Source: Nematostella vectensis (taxonomy: Eukaryota > Cnidaria > Anthozoa > Actiniaria > Edwardsiidae). Taken from it: a DNA stretch of 60,000 nucleotides. Location: contig NC_064040.1 of NCBI RefSeq assembly GCF_932526225.1, positions 13,866,856 through 13,926,855 of the forward strand, written 5' to 3'. Under the pieces are notes generated by a model. The model worked only from the letters and a program-made list of their open reading frames with translations. It did no database searches and was not told the DNA's origin. Positions 44,001 to 53,700 of this stretch are shown piece by piece. Made by a program: the position numbers and the translations under genes. Numbering within the stretch: the first letter of the stretch is position 1; the number at the start of each line of letters is the position of its first letter.

Positions 44001-45066
44001 TGGTCCCTTGCCATATTGTTATACAAGTATCAAGGTTCTACTGTCTTCTTTATTTAAGTGGGTCAAAACACACAGCTTACAGATTAGTTGGGGATAGTAC
44101 TGTAGGTTCCTTTACGACAAGGTCAGACCAGGGACCGCAGATGCAGAGGGGTAGGGGGTGCTTGCCCCCCCTCTTTTCTGAACAGATGTTCCTTTTTTCA
44201 CATGAAAGCGTTTTTCATATACCTAAAAATCTGCATCAAGCGTTACATGAATTAATTGTTTGCTTAATGAAAGGCAATATTATACATAGTTTAACCGTTT
44301 GTATTTTTTTTTAGCTAAATCCTTTGTCATGCCTAGGTACCCCCCAAAACAAAAATCCCTCCAACCCCCCAGGGACTTCCCCCTTCCACTTTGGGACTAT
44401 TTCGCCCCCGCAACAAACAGTTATGCAGAGGGGGTGTACCCATGTAACATCTAGAATTATAAAGACAGAGAGAACTTCTAAGTGAATAAGGGGGAACACT
44501 AGGTTACACCCCTTCTTGCAATTTTGAGCACCCCAAAATGAAGTTCCATGAACTGTGACAGCTGAATGTTTTGCATATGATTGACATGTACAGTACGTAC
44601 CTGCTCTGCTGATCTTCCACCCCATAGCACCTCCTGCATACAGTAACAACACCTTGGATTTCCGCACACTTTCCCCCGTCACGGGGTCCTTGGTCAGAAT
44701 AGTCCCTGTCCTTCCTCGAGATAGATGGCTATCGGAAAAACTAGAAGACCAAAGACGCATAAACCTTCTAGAGAATTGTCTTTTCACCGTCGTCGTGTGT
44801 TGCCTTGGGGAACCAATTTCATGGGACGCATCTGTGCTATCTGAATCACTGAATATTTCAACCGATCTCCTCAGGCCCGCTTTTCGGGTCGGACTACTTC
44901 TAGGACTGGCAGAAGACGGACTCGTCGGGTGTTGTTTTGCAGAAGAACTCCCCGCGTCATTTGCAAATTCGTCGCTGTTTTCTCCATCTTCCGGCGGGCT
45001 TTCTTGCTCGCTTGCGGATGACCGAGTTTTCTCGAGTGAAGTTTCACCCGCTTCAACGGATGCCAT
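28250..45066 (-). CDS. ASPG: ASPG-type L-asparaginase/lysophospholipase with ankyrin repeats, 13 exons, complete
   Basis: Family role: hydrolysis of L-asparagine to aspartate and ammonia, with lysophospholipase activity reported for mammalian members; cytosolic. Exons in transcript order: 45066-44601, 43823-43679, 38303-38057, 37976-37893, 37480-37354, 36062-35950, 35137-34952, 34410-34300, 32730-32605, 32073-31978, 31380-31216, 29153-28962, 28396-28250. Total 2,205 nt, 734 residues, with every phase consistent. Asparaginase core landmarks: [11 protein letters not shown] (144-147 correspond to the usual TGGT), HGTDT at 257-261, [23 protein letters not shown] with Lys331, YGSGNGP, VNCTQC, and [10 protein letters not shown]. 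Ankyrin repeats fill the last four exons. An in-frame TAA four codons before the ATG supports the start. The chief oddity is Ala in place of the nucleophilic Thr. The exon 7 donor (GTCGGT) is unusual; exon 8 was ended at CAG/GTTGGT to keep the conserved VRK. About 160 residues longer than the human protein, mostly N-terminal. Confidence 0.93.
29265..30280. repeat. Short-unit minisatellite in ASPG intron 11
   Basis: About 1 kb of alternating GTGTAGTGTTGTC and ATGTAGCATTGTC units (13-14 bp), becoming degenerate past 29940. No exon sequence is recognisable in the unit. It joins directly to the 88-bp array at about 30270. Confidence 0.95.
30270..31310 (-). repeat. 88-bp array seeded on ASPG exon 11 (ankyrin) end + donor, about 12 copies
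   Basis: Each unit holds, on the - strand, the last ~75 bases of exon 11 (encoding [20 protein letters not shown]) and the donor GGG/GTAAGTG, joined to the exon-internal GTTGAAATACCTACTCTACC. Copies are virtually identical. The genuine exon is the rightmost copy, continuing upstream to 31380; the others are intronic. The 88-bp unit shifts frame. Confidence 0.97.
31515..31735 (+). repeat. 53-bp array at the left edge of a MITE-like element
   Basis: Four to five copies of AATCACGTGACTTTTATTGG then TAAACTCAAGCCAAAAAAAC. The segment TTGGTAAACTCAAGCCAAAA corresponds to the left terminus of the MITE family found at 16763-16915 and 27056-27230, so this array repeats a transposon boundary. The MITE's right end (GCGCAAGAGTTTGCCACA) is at about 31845-31862. 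Confidence 0.75.
32100..32460. repeat. (ATC/CAT)n imperfect microsatellite in ASPG intron 9
   Basis: About 360 bp of CATCATCATCATCA-type sequence with interspersed CACCATCATC and CGTCATCACCATGCTCATC units. The open frames it creates on both strands (Met/Asp- or Ile-rich) are composition artefacts. Confidence 0.95.
32805..33045. repeat. Two-copy direct repeat, ~118 bp, in ASPG intron 8
   Basis: GAGTGAGCGTGATCCCATTA through TCAAGTCTTCGCTCTTGTTC occurs twice back to back with one clear difference (GTCTTT/GCCTTT). A recent tandem duplication; no exon included. A low-complexity (AAATA)n tail follows at 33145-33190. Confidence 0.9.
33240..34375 (-). repeat. 126-bp in-frame array seeded on ASPG exon 8 end + donor, about 9 copies
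   Basis: The unit on the - strand is the second half of exon 8 (encoding [20 protein letters not shown]), the donor CAG/GTTGGT and about 60 bases of intron. 126 bp is 42 codons, and the unit has no stop in the ASPG frame for the first six copies, so the exon frame stays open from 34434 down to about 33670. The genuine exon is the rightmost copy (34410-34300). Confidence 0.95.
34860..34951 (-). repeat. Degenerate copy of ASPG exon 7 end within the following intron
   Basis: Directly after the exon 7 donor, the - strand encodes [20 protein letters not shown], clearly a diverged copy of exon 7's [20 protein letters not shown]. One extra copy only. Confidence 0.8.
35138..35949 (-). other. ASPG intron 6
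   Basis: Nothing recognised apart from a purine-rich GGAAGGGAAAGAAAGGAAGG tract near 35622. No array here, unlike the introns on either side. Confidence 0.5.
36225..37380 (-). repeat. 43-bp array, about 26 copies, seeded on ASPG exon 5 end + donor
   Basis: Exon 5 ends (- strand) TTGGCCAAAGTGGAGTCTGG then AATTGAAG/GTACTG. The array repeats GGCCAAGGTGTAGTCTGGAA then TTGAAG/GTAATGTACCCTGAG. Every copy therefore carries exon-like sequence and a GTAATG donor. Copies near the exon keep the CCACTTTGGCC-type text; distal ones diverge. Confidence 0.95.
38579..43469. mobile_element. ~4.9-kb DNA transposon with TTAA ends in ASPG intron 2
   Basis: CCTTAAAGTGTTTCTGAAGC at 38579 and its reverse complement GCTTCAGAAACACTTTAAGG at 43469 bound a 4.9-kb segment. 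Both ends read TTAA then AGTGTTTCTGAAGCGAAA inward, consistent with insertion at TTAA as in piggyBac/Kolobok-type elements (class is inference). Subterminal parts also match inversely (GTCACACGG.TGCTTRCT near 38785 and 43275). Frames inside are short: 41023-41235 (-) and 42823-43080 (-, basic); neither is recognised as a transposase. It carries an internal direct duplication (about 39262-39335 against 40508-40582). Confidence 0.65.
39262..40582. repeat. Direct repeats ~65 bp flanking 1.2 kb inside the TTAA element
   Basis: AGCAAAACATAATTGTGAAA then CCTAATCCATTTAGTT at about 39295-39330 and AGCAAAACGTTATTGTGAAA then the same text at about 40546-40581. The segment between them contains a GC-rich stretch with GGCTTTGGCGGATCGACCGA repeats (39400-39480) and a CAAT-like/AATACGG repeat near 40380-40430. 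It may be a nested insertion. Confidence 0.6.
44601..45066 (-). CDS. ASPG: ASPG exon 1: Ser-rich N-terminal extension and first active-site loop
   Basis: The first 135 or so residues are low-complexity, rich in Ser, Pro, Asp/Glu and Arg ([16 protein letters not shown], a DSDSTD acidic patch, then a basic stretch [11 protein letters not shown]). They have no counterpart in human or bacterial type I asparaginases, which begin near the active-site strand. No clear signal peptide is seen. The exon ends with [17 protein letters not shown], the strand and loop that normally carry the catalytic TGGTIGM motif; here Thr to Ala is read at residue 144 and again at 147. The donor GTACGT lies at 44600-44595. 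The extension could be regulatory (phosphorylation, binding), which is inference. Confidence 0.88.
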
Positions 45067-45434
45067 TAATGAAGGTTATGTTTCACACTCATTGTACGTA
45101 TGCGTATTATTTTGGCTGTTATTCTATAGAAAATCATTAATTAGAAATATGTTCTTTGGCGGTTTTCTGCAGAGCGCGTGGGAAGAGTAAACCTTGAAGC
45201 AGGTGGTCAGCGGCTTCATTGCCTTACCACAGGAGGCCCGTGTTTTCCTAAAACTTCTATTTTTGGAAGCAATGTGGAACTAAAGTCACCCATCTTCCCT
45301 TTACACAAGAACATCAGGCTAGAGATCGACGTGTTGCAAAATTTTAAAATATGATCATTTAGGGAAAGTTCGTTTATTATCCCGACGGGGATAGAAGAGA
45401 TAGAATGAGGATTTTGATAGAAGAAAGGGCTAAA

Positions 45435-45515
45435 ATTACCCCCCCCCCCAGGAGGAACAAATTTTTCCTTATGCTTACCCATATTTTCGGTGCCCCCTCC
45501 CCCCCCCCCCCCTCC
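45435..45515 (-). promoter_or_regulatory. G-rich tract on the ASPG sense strand, possible G-quadruplex
   Basis: Runs of C on the + strand (CCCCCCCCCC at 45441-45450; CCCTCCCCCCCCCCCCCCTCC around 45494-45514) read as G runs on the - strand, about 370-450 bp upstream of the ASPG ATG. Four or more G runs are available. Regulatory role is inference. Confidence 0.35.
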
Positions 45516-46435
45516 AGAAAACCACAGCAAGAAGAAACAAAGGAAGGAACGGCAACGACAATGTCAAAATAACGTCAAAAGAAGCAAGAGATTAGCCGCA
45601 AGCTGGTCAGAAAGTAGAAATTGGCTGAAAACATAAAATAAGAAGAAAGTGGAGGCACTCAATTTCTCAAAGATTCGAATAAATCCAGGTAGTCAAACTG
45701 ATACGTAAAGATTGATGCTATAGATGACGCAGGCTTGTCGATCTTCTCCTTGCAAGAAAAGCACAGCACGGGACAAGAGAAAACAAAAAGGGCGAGGAAG
45801 ACAGCGAGCCAGATATAAGCGAGGATGTTGATGACAAAGAATGAGCGCTTATAGCATTAAAACGTTTTGTTAATATTTTGAATACGGAACATAAGCTTTA
45901 TAATATTATATAGTGGAAACCATGGAAAAATGTATATAGGTGTATACAGGCTTGGATTTCATTGATAAAACGTGGCTTAATACGTATACTGGACCCTGGA
46001 TTTCATTGATAAAACGTGGCTTAATACGTATACTGGACCCTGGATTGTACATGCCAAATAACTGCTCCCAAACCGAGAACCAAGAATTCTAAATTGACAC
46101 TCAAATTATATAGAAGAGACAACACCCAAAGGCATTAGTGCACCCCTTTTGAAATCCAATGAAATGTTGGTAGAAGCTACATTACACTTATTACGGTTTT
46201 TTTGTTAGCTTGATAATGAGTTTGATAAGAATTATAAAAAATAAAAATATGACAGTAGCAGCTAGCGGCCATACTAGACTTATGACCGTTTTAGTAGGAA
46301 GGAATAAAAAGCATTTATTGAAACAGCTAATCGCAAGAAAGGACTTGTTTTTGTCAAATACTTTTACCCCTTTTGCTATTCTTTTATTTTCTGAATCCAC
46401 AAAGATTACTAGGAGTAAAACGGTAATACAAATCT

Positions 46436-46590
46436 CCTCGCATCCTCGGGGACCGAGGGCGTCGCGAAAATCGGGAAAACACGGAGCGCGCGAGCTGGAA
46501 AGAGCACTGAAAGACGTCTTTCAGCCTGTTTCTTTCTCGCGCGCTCCCTGTGTGCCCGATCTCCGCGACGCCCTAGGTCCCCGAGGATGA
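46436..46590. repeat. Near-perfect 150-bp palindrome (foldback element) between ASPG and MAO
   Basis: Arms beginning CATCCTCGGGGACCGAGGGC and the reverse complement at the right (CCTAGGTCCCCGAGGATG) pair along almost their whole length and meet at CTGAAAGACGTCTTTCAG, a perfect 18-bp palindrome near 46507-46524. No loop, unusually GC-rich for the neighbourhood. Confidence 0.85.
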
Positions 46591-46998
46591 TCTCTTCGAA
46601 ACCACCTCTAGGTCGCGCAACATGCCCTAAACTCTGTAAACTCTTTGTTTCTATGAAAGCTATACCCATGACTGAGTTTCCTTTTTTAAGAAAATATTGA
46701 CAATATGACGAGCTTATTTGATATTTTTCATTATTCATAGAGAATCTAAATTATGATTGTAACACGGACACAAAGGCGTTAGTGAATAATTGAATGATCT
46801 AGTGAATTTGGATGATGAGAAAACGAGGATATACTGTTTTCGGAAGAATACAAATATTGTAAATTGCTTGATAATAATATATTCAATTTTTTCTGATCTT
46901 CTATAACATTCTAGCTAAATATATAGGTGAAATATTCTAGTACGAGTCAACCATCCCAAAACAGAGAAAGCGGCCCTGTGTGGTCTTCCTGTGTATCT

Positions 46999-49900
46999 TC
47001 ATTTCCTAATATGCATCACATAGGCGGCTAGTACCAGTCCTCCCAAACCGACCACAGACATCCCTGCCAGGAAGCCTGGGACCGAGGGCATTAAGTGTTT
47101 CTCTGTGAAGCTGTATTCCATAAAGGGGTATTCGCTAGCCTGGAACATCCAACCAAGTACTGCTTTAATTTGCGATAATTTTTTATCAATACTGCATAAT
47201 CGCATAAGTTTAGTCTTAGACGCGGTGGCTAATATATAGCTATTTCAAAAAACGTTGTCCAGAGCGACACGCGCCCATACCTCAACGCAGCATGCGCAAA
47301 ACGAATCGTTTAGACCATAACGCGGCTTTGCCATGTACAGATGAAGTCTAAACACGTTGCTCTGTTTTCAAACAGGCAGATAAATGTTTAAAATGCATTC
47401 GAAATCATTTTGTAGAATATTGGCAGGTGATAAAATCTTCCCAGATTGCCTCGCGGTCTTATATGGACGACGTTTCTTAAGATAGCTATATTCAGGTAGG
47501 CGCTTCAGTTTTTTTTCATGCTTAAATTGGGGCTTGTCGCGAAGCCGGTTGAAAACGTTTGTCAATCGACTGTGACAAGCGCGACATGACTGCGACATGT
47601 CTCCTAAATGTTTCCTAGCACAGCCACTACCAAAAACGACATTTTTTTAGAGCGCGACACGAAAATGTTTCTCAAATCCAAGAAACATTTCTTTGTCGCT
47701 GCTTTAAGATTTGGCGCGCGCTACAATGATTTTCGGGGTGGCTAAACTAGGAAAACATGTCGCACGCTACATGTCTCCTAGTTTAGCTAGGCCTTGCTAT
47801 CATGATACATACCAGTAAATCATGCGATCTACAAGCCACCTCAACCGCCGAAACTTTACCAAACATCTCAGCCACCTTTAAACACAATTAAACATAATTA
47901 GGGGCTGTTGTAATTTCACTGGAGTAAGTTAAACTCCGGATTAATGGATACAAGCACTATATTTCGTTTATCCTTGAGTTGGAATCATCCCGGTTTCCAT
48001 TCTGGGATGACCTGATAACTAGAAATAATTTATGCATATGATGATGAACTGATCTCAATATCTCATTCCGATAAAGTGATCTTATTCCAGTATCGCTGGG
48101 TCATAGGTCAGTGTAAGTATTATCCTGTTTTTCCTGTACAATCGCCTCGATTCTATTATCTGAGCAATGGTTCAATATCTACGGTAGCGGTGAATGGGTC
48201 GCGCATGCGTGTTGAGACTTTACCTCTATCGCGACCCGCTCTCCAGACTCAACAGCACCGTCCATATATCCCACCCACATGGAAGCGGTCAGCGTGCCTG
48301 CAAAATGCACTCGGCCAAACGGATCTCGCATTACTCTGGAACAGAATATGCATGACTGTGTTGATTCCGTGACTCAAAGCAGTCATCAGTATTTTTGTCA
48401 ACCCAAAGTGTAGCCTGCGAGCCGGCTCTCCTGTGTGTTTTCGTTGTTCAGGATCCCCGTGGCGCAAAAATTCAAGAGTGGGGGGAGGGGAAAGGTCGCC
48501 AACGGAATCCTAACCCACTGGAGAGCCGTAGCCGGCTACCTAAAGTGGAACCGTGAAACCCTAAACGATCATGTAATGCTCCGTGTAAGAACTAGGCAAC
48601 CCAACGGCAAATGCACGCTGGCATGTCAAAAATGCCTTTGTTTATTCTACAAATTTGGTTGGTGGCCAACACAAAACATTATAGCTTACCGTAAATGACC
48701 TATTAAACGCCCGGGGTGTTTATTAAACTTCGATGGTCCGTGGGGGGAGGGGGGGGGGAGTCGTTCATTTGATAGGAAGCGTTTATTAGAGAGGGGCGTT
48801 CTTTACAAACTATGAAAATATTATAACGAATCCAACAGGCCTGTATCCAAAATCAAAATTTTACCGTGGCAAAGTTAGCCACTGGATAATAAATCCAACA
48901 GAAGCAGGTGTTTTATCTCATACTCTTCAATTGTGAAACACTAAACATCAAAATTTTACCTAGGCCAGTGCCTCATTGCCTCATGCCGGCTACGGCCCTG
49001 CCCAAGTGCAGTGGGGTTCTAGTCTCAGCCAGGATCATTTTAAATTATAGCCTGCGTAGCAAGCGTTTACCGTGAGGCGAATGCAATGATTTAACCGTGC
49101 AAGTATGCGAAAACGAGAAGTAGGCCTTGTTATTCCTGGATGCTACACTGCGAGGACAAAACGAAATAAAATTGCAGACATCCTAAGCAACGAGATCAGG
49201 AACGTTAGAGAGCGGTACCCTCATTTGAACTTGACATACATTGAACAAGACGCTACTCGCTTACCAGTGTTGATTATGCAAGATGGCAATTAAATTACCA
49301 TTTATATTTCCGGAATTCCTATGTCGTTTTTTCAAGCTGGCAGGGAAGGGAGTGGGGGAGGGGAGGGGGCGTTTAATAGAGGGAGGCGTTTATTAGAGAG
49401 GGGCGTTTATTGCAAACTTGTAAGCTTAGGGGGGCGTTCATTAGATCAGAGGCGTTCTTTAGATAAGGGGCGTTTATTAGGTCGCTTTTCAGGTAAATTT
49501 TATGTGGGGAACCTAGTAAACATAAAACAACCAACAGCTATTGTTCTGGATTCTTCTGATTGGTACACCACAGAAAATCACCTGTAAGGTATATAGCAAA
49601 TGTTGCACGCAATTTCTTCAAAATCTTACTATCTTCTATGTCCTGCATACTTGTTTGGTATAAAAAGATCCTACGTGGGAAAGCTATAATAAAGCTTTTT
49701 GCCGCAAGACAATGGGACTTTGCCTAGTTCTTACACGGAGCATTACTTAATCTATCTTGTGTTAATCACATTTTAACTTTGTTGAAGCGATGCTATATTC
49801 CGCTTTTCTTAGAGCTACTACATACAACGCAGGCTAAAATTGAAGGAGTTGTAGTGGTGTGTGAGTTCTCTGAAACAAGGTCCGCAAAAGTTTTTAATCA

Positions 49901-50757
49901 AGACAACTCGTTCACGTGCTACCCAGCTCGGCGCTTTTCGCCGCTTTACTCTTCGTGATACGCGTGTTCGCATGTAATATTAAAAGACTCTTGAGCCTTC
50001 ATTCTTGGCGACGTACATTGCTTGTCTGAATCTTCGCCATTCTCATTCACACACACTCAACAACAACAACACGTGACCCTTTTGGCGGCATTTGGGCCGC
50101 CTGTGGTGTATCGACGCTAAGGAGTTGCTAACATGAAGGTTTCTAAAACAGCAAATATACTACTTAATACTAATAGTATGGCATTTGCACCAGTGCTGAC
50201 AACTGTGTCCTCAAAAGACCAAGGGACTTTTATCACAGCTCAAAGCTGAGATGCGTCAAACAAAACACATTTTCCTCGTGCAATCACTGTAATTTCTTTT
50301 CCCGTCTCTACCATACCCATACCGAGTTTCTTTAAAGATCGACGATGACGGCTGACCATAACTGAACCGATTTGAGAATTGAGAGACAGCACCACGTACA
50401 AAATGCCTTCTTTCTGATACATTCCAAACTACGACATGGGAAATCGCATTTTCATATTTCTCCTTAAGTTTGCACTTGACACTAGATCAGTATTATGAAA
50501 GCAAAAGTTTTTTTGTAAAGACAGTCAGTTATAAGTCATTGGAAAATTTTAATGGAATTTAGCACATATGTGCATGCGCCTAACCGTCAGTCACATAATT
50601 TTGACATAACGTAGTATTCAAGAAATTCAGATATAAATGAGAAAAGTTCTTTCACATACTTGCCGTATCTTGTAAGTACACCAGGAGGGAAGGTACCGAC
50701 ATAACAGCCGCCCGCGTACTTATCCGACATCCAGTCTTTTTCAAAGTACCGGATGGG
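46999..50757 (-). CDS. MAO: MAO exons 13-15: covalent FAD site, aromatic cage and membrane anchor
   Basis: Exon 13 (50757-50660) carries [18 protein letters not shown], in which Cys402 is the covalent flavin attachment site and Tyr403 one wall of the substrate cage. Exon 14 (48335-48224) carries [21 protein letters not shown]; Tyr440 is the second cage Tyr, while the usual Glu of GTET is Leu432. Exon 15 (47139-46999) encodes 46 residues: a linker, then a 20-residue hydrophobic helix (477-496) and the basic tail HIRK, the layout expected of an outer-membrane tail anchor. The 2.3 kb intron between exons 13 and 14 hosts a TIR element at 48573-49747. Confidence 0.92.
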
Positions 50758-53700
50758 CTGGGCAAAACAAAAACATAAGGGAATCAGTGAGCTGTAAACT
50801 TACTGAAGTGAGCTGAAAAGATTCAGCTTGAAATTTTCTTTTTTTTTTCTGAAATTTGTTTTTCTGTCTAACTTAATTTAAACTTTTATGGCTGCATTGA
50901 TGTCCCTAATGCACACGCGCAAGCAAAAGAGACAATTTTCAAGCTTGTAGACACAGACACATGCGCACTTTTTCTATGCGCCCGCCAAGAAACAGGAACG
51001 CTGAGAAATTGGCTAAAATGTATCGAACTTTCTCACCTTCAAAGCCTCGGGGCTGTCAAATATTGTCTGATATTGCTCACAAATTAAGCGCTTCCTGTTA
51101 AAATGTAGACTCATTGTTATAAGTTATCGGTAGATTGTACAGTATGACGGAAATTGGACAGATCCACATTGTCAGTGAGAGCCCGTTTTCAAAAAAATTT
51201 TGTTACTTTTGCAAGAATATCTGTAAATACAGGCAAACAATAAAACCACCATTTACGATAAATAGGCGTGTATTCTTTGAGAAATTCGACGTACCATATT
51301 TTATCAAGCATTTATGATCTTATTTACCTTTCCTCTTCTGGAAAAGTTGTAAACTTTCTTGCCCAGTCACCAGCAACAAAACTACAGTAAGAAGATAAAA
51401 CAATATCTTAGTTGTGGCCATAGGAGTGAACTTATGGTTCCGCCCATTTATGTTCACTTGTGTGCACTTTCATTTGGCTTGGGAGTGGTCTTGTCAAACT
51501 AAGCACAAGTCCACATTGCTTAGTACCGCCACCACTAGCTACTTACCAAAACTAATAGGGCATTTCCATCTTATAGGCCATTCCAACTAAAACGTACGTG
51601 CGCGCAGCATGCCGGTTACTCTGGTAGATTTGTCGAACAAACTACGGCATACGAACGCACGTGCTGCATTCTGGTAGTTCTGGTAACAGGCCTAAGCATT
51701 TCCGAAAACGAGCACCACACATAGCTGGAATCGTCTATTGCGTAGACTTTTGTCTACGGCTAGGGCTTAAAAAAGGGTGTATCTGCGGAGTAACCAAGAT
51801 GTGAATGACGAGGAAGACATATACTTGTCATACTTGAGAGTGCTCAAAATTAATGCATCCTATTTGAGAGTGACTTGAGATAATTGATTCTCAGAATATC
51901 CATAGCTTACGGAAACCTCAACCGTTAAAAGACAAAAGAATCTATTAGAATCCGAGATATTTAACAGGCCATCCGCTCTAAATTATCAATCACATCCTCA
52001 AAGAAACTTCCAATAGACACACTGCTTTCAATATTTTGAAATATTTTTCGCATTTTCCGTTAAAAATCATCGGAGATTGTTAGGTAATCGACCGGAAATA
52101 AACTGGTGACAATGCGGCTTTAAACATCTGGTGATGAAGAAAGGTAGTATTCTCTACAGTGTGCGTTTTATACAAACCCCATAATAGCAGGGTGGGAGCC
52201 GTCAGGCTTTGTATCATCAAGACCATCCTCGACAGGGCCAATATCAGAGTTAAAAAACCCAGAAAGACCTGAAAAACGGGAATCATATATTCACTCAATT
52301 TATCAAGAAAATAACAACTAAATTTCCAAGAAAATTGATTTCAAAGGAAAATGTCAAACATTTTAACACCACATGCACATTCACCTTTTTCTCTCCAAAA
52401 TGCTTTTTCATAAAACATAATAACTTTGATGACAGAACCTATAGGAGTCCTTTGTGCACCCTAGACACAAGGCAAGTGCTTTAGAACAAAATTCATATGA
52501 TCTGATAGTTTTCTTGTTGAAAGAAAATTCAAGAAAATACCTGAAACTTGAGGGCTGGAAGGTTGGGCGTGAATCTTATTCTGTTCAAAAGGGATGACGG
52601 AACAGTAGCAATGACATATTTTGCCTAAAAGAAGAAAAAAAGTTAAATGGAATACAGAACTACCTTGGCCATGGCTAGCAGGAAGCAGGGGGGACACGAC
52701 AAGCTCCCCCCTCCAAATCTCATTAGACTGGATGTTCTTATAAAAAAAGGATCTTATAAAAAAAAGAGTGTAAACCCTTAATGGCGGCTGAAATGGTACA
52801 AAACATAAACAGTCGGCGAAGAAGCAAGGCTTACTTCTAAATTCCAACATACTTGCAATTTAATAATGATTTTCTACCTTATAGCTCAAACCATTGGCAC
52901 ATGTTATGGTTGTGACATCACTTGTCTGGTCAATATGTATAACATCAGAATTAAAAATTATTCTGTCACTCCCTGTAGATAACATAATTATAGTTTTCAA
53001 TATACATTTTTAATTTTTTTTTCATGATATAATAGAAAAAATGTCGTAAAAGTAAAAAATCAACCATAACTTACCAAGTTTTTCTGCCATCTTCACACAA
53101 ATACTTTGAGAACCACCTAGCACTTTGTACTCCTAAAGGATAATCAAAGAAGAACATGCTCTCAAACAATAACATTAAAGCAAAATGACAATTTAATTTA
53201 TAAACGTTTGCCTCCTTAAGGCCATGTTACATTACACGTTGCATTTTGCAAGTTACATGAAAAATTGTGCACATGAAAAAATGCCCCCCAGGATGGGACT
53301 GTGATAAAAACTGACAGGGGTGATGGTCGGCAAATTCAATTCAAACAAAGCACTTTGGGTGTGGTGAACAGAAATTCTTACCCTTAAGAGATAGCAAGGA
53401 ATGTTTACCGTAAGGGATAGCAGAATTGAGTCGAATTTTATACCCTCAAAGATAACAGAATCGAAAAAAAAGTTAACCCCCCCTAAGGAATAGAAGTTGG
53501 CCCAAATTTTATATCCAAATTTTATCTACATTTCTGGAGGCTCCCCCCTCCCAGGAAATGCCCTCTCTCCTGCGTGATCATCAATAGCTAGCAAACCTGA
53601 GCTCCTCCATCATTGAACTCCATGTTCCTGACTGTACCACCACCAGCCCTTAGATACCATAGGAAGAAGAGCAGAGAGAGGTCGTGAGGCTCAGACCCTA

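Larger units (their letters stand above)
45067..46998. other. Intergenic region: ASPG 5' flank and MAO 3' flank
   Basis: No gene seen. It contains a C-rich tract (45437-45515, G-rich on the ASPG strand), a two-copy direct repeat of about 43 bp at 45951-46035 (GATTTCATTGATAAAACGTG), and the palindrome at 46436-46590. No TATA box was identified with confidence for ASPG. Confidence 0.55.

Noticed and set aside
44000-44314. 104-codon + strand frame in ASPG intron 1
   Set aside because: No homology recognised, crosses poly-pyrimidine low-complexity sequence, and shows no coding signature.
46210-46738. Two antiparallel frames (126 and 109 codons)
   Set aside because: Both run through the 150-bp palindrome, which gives open readings by its GC-rich composition; no homology.
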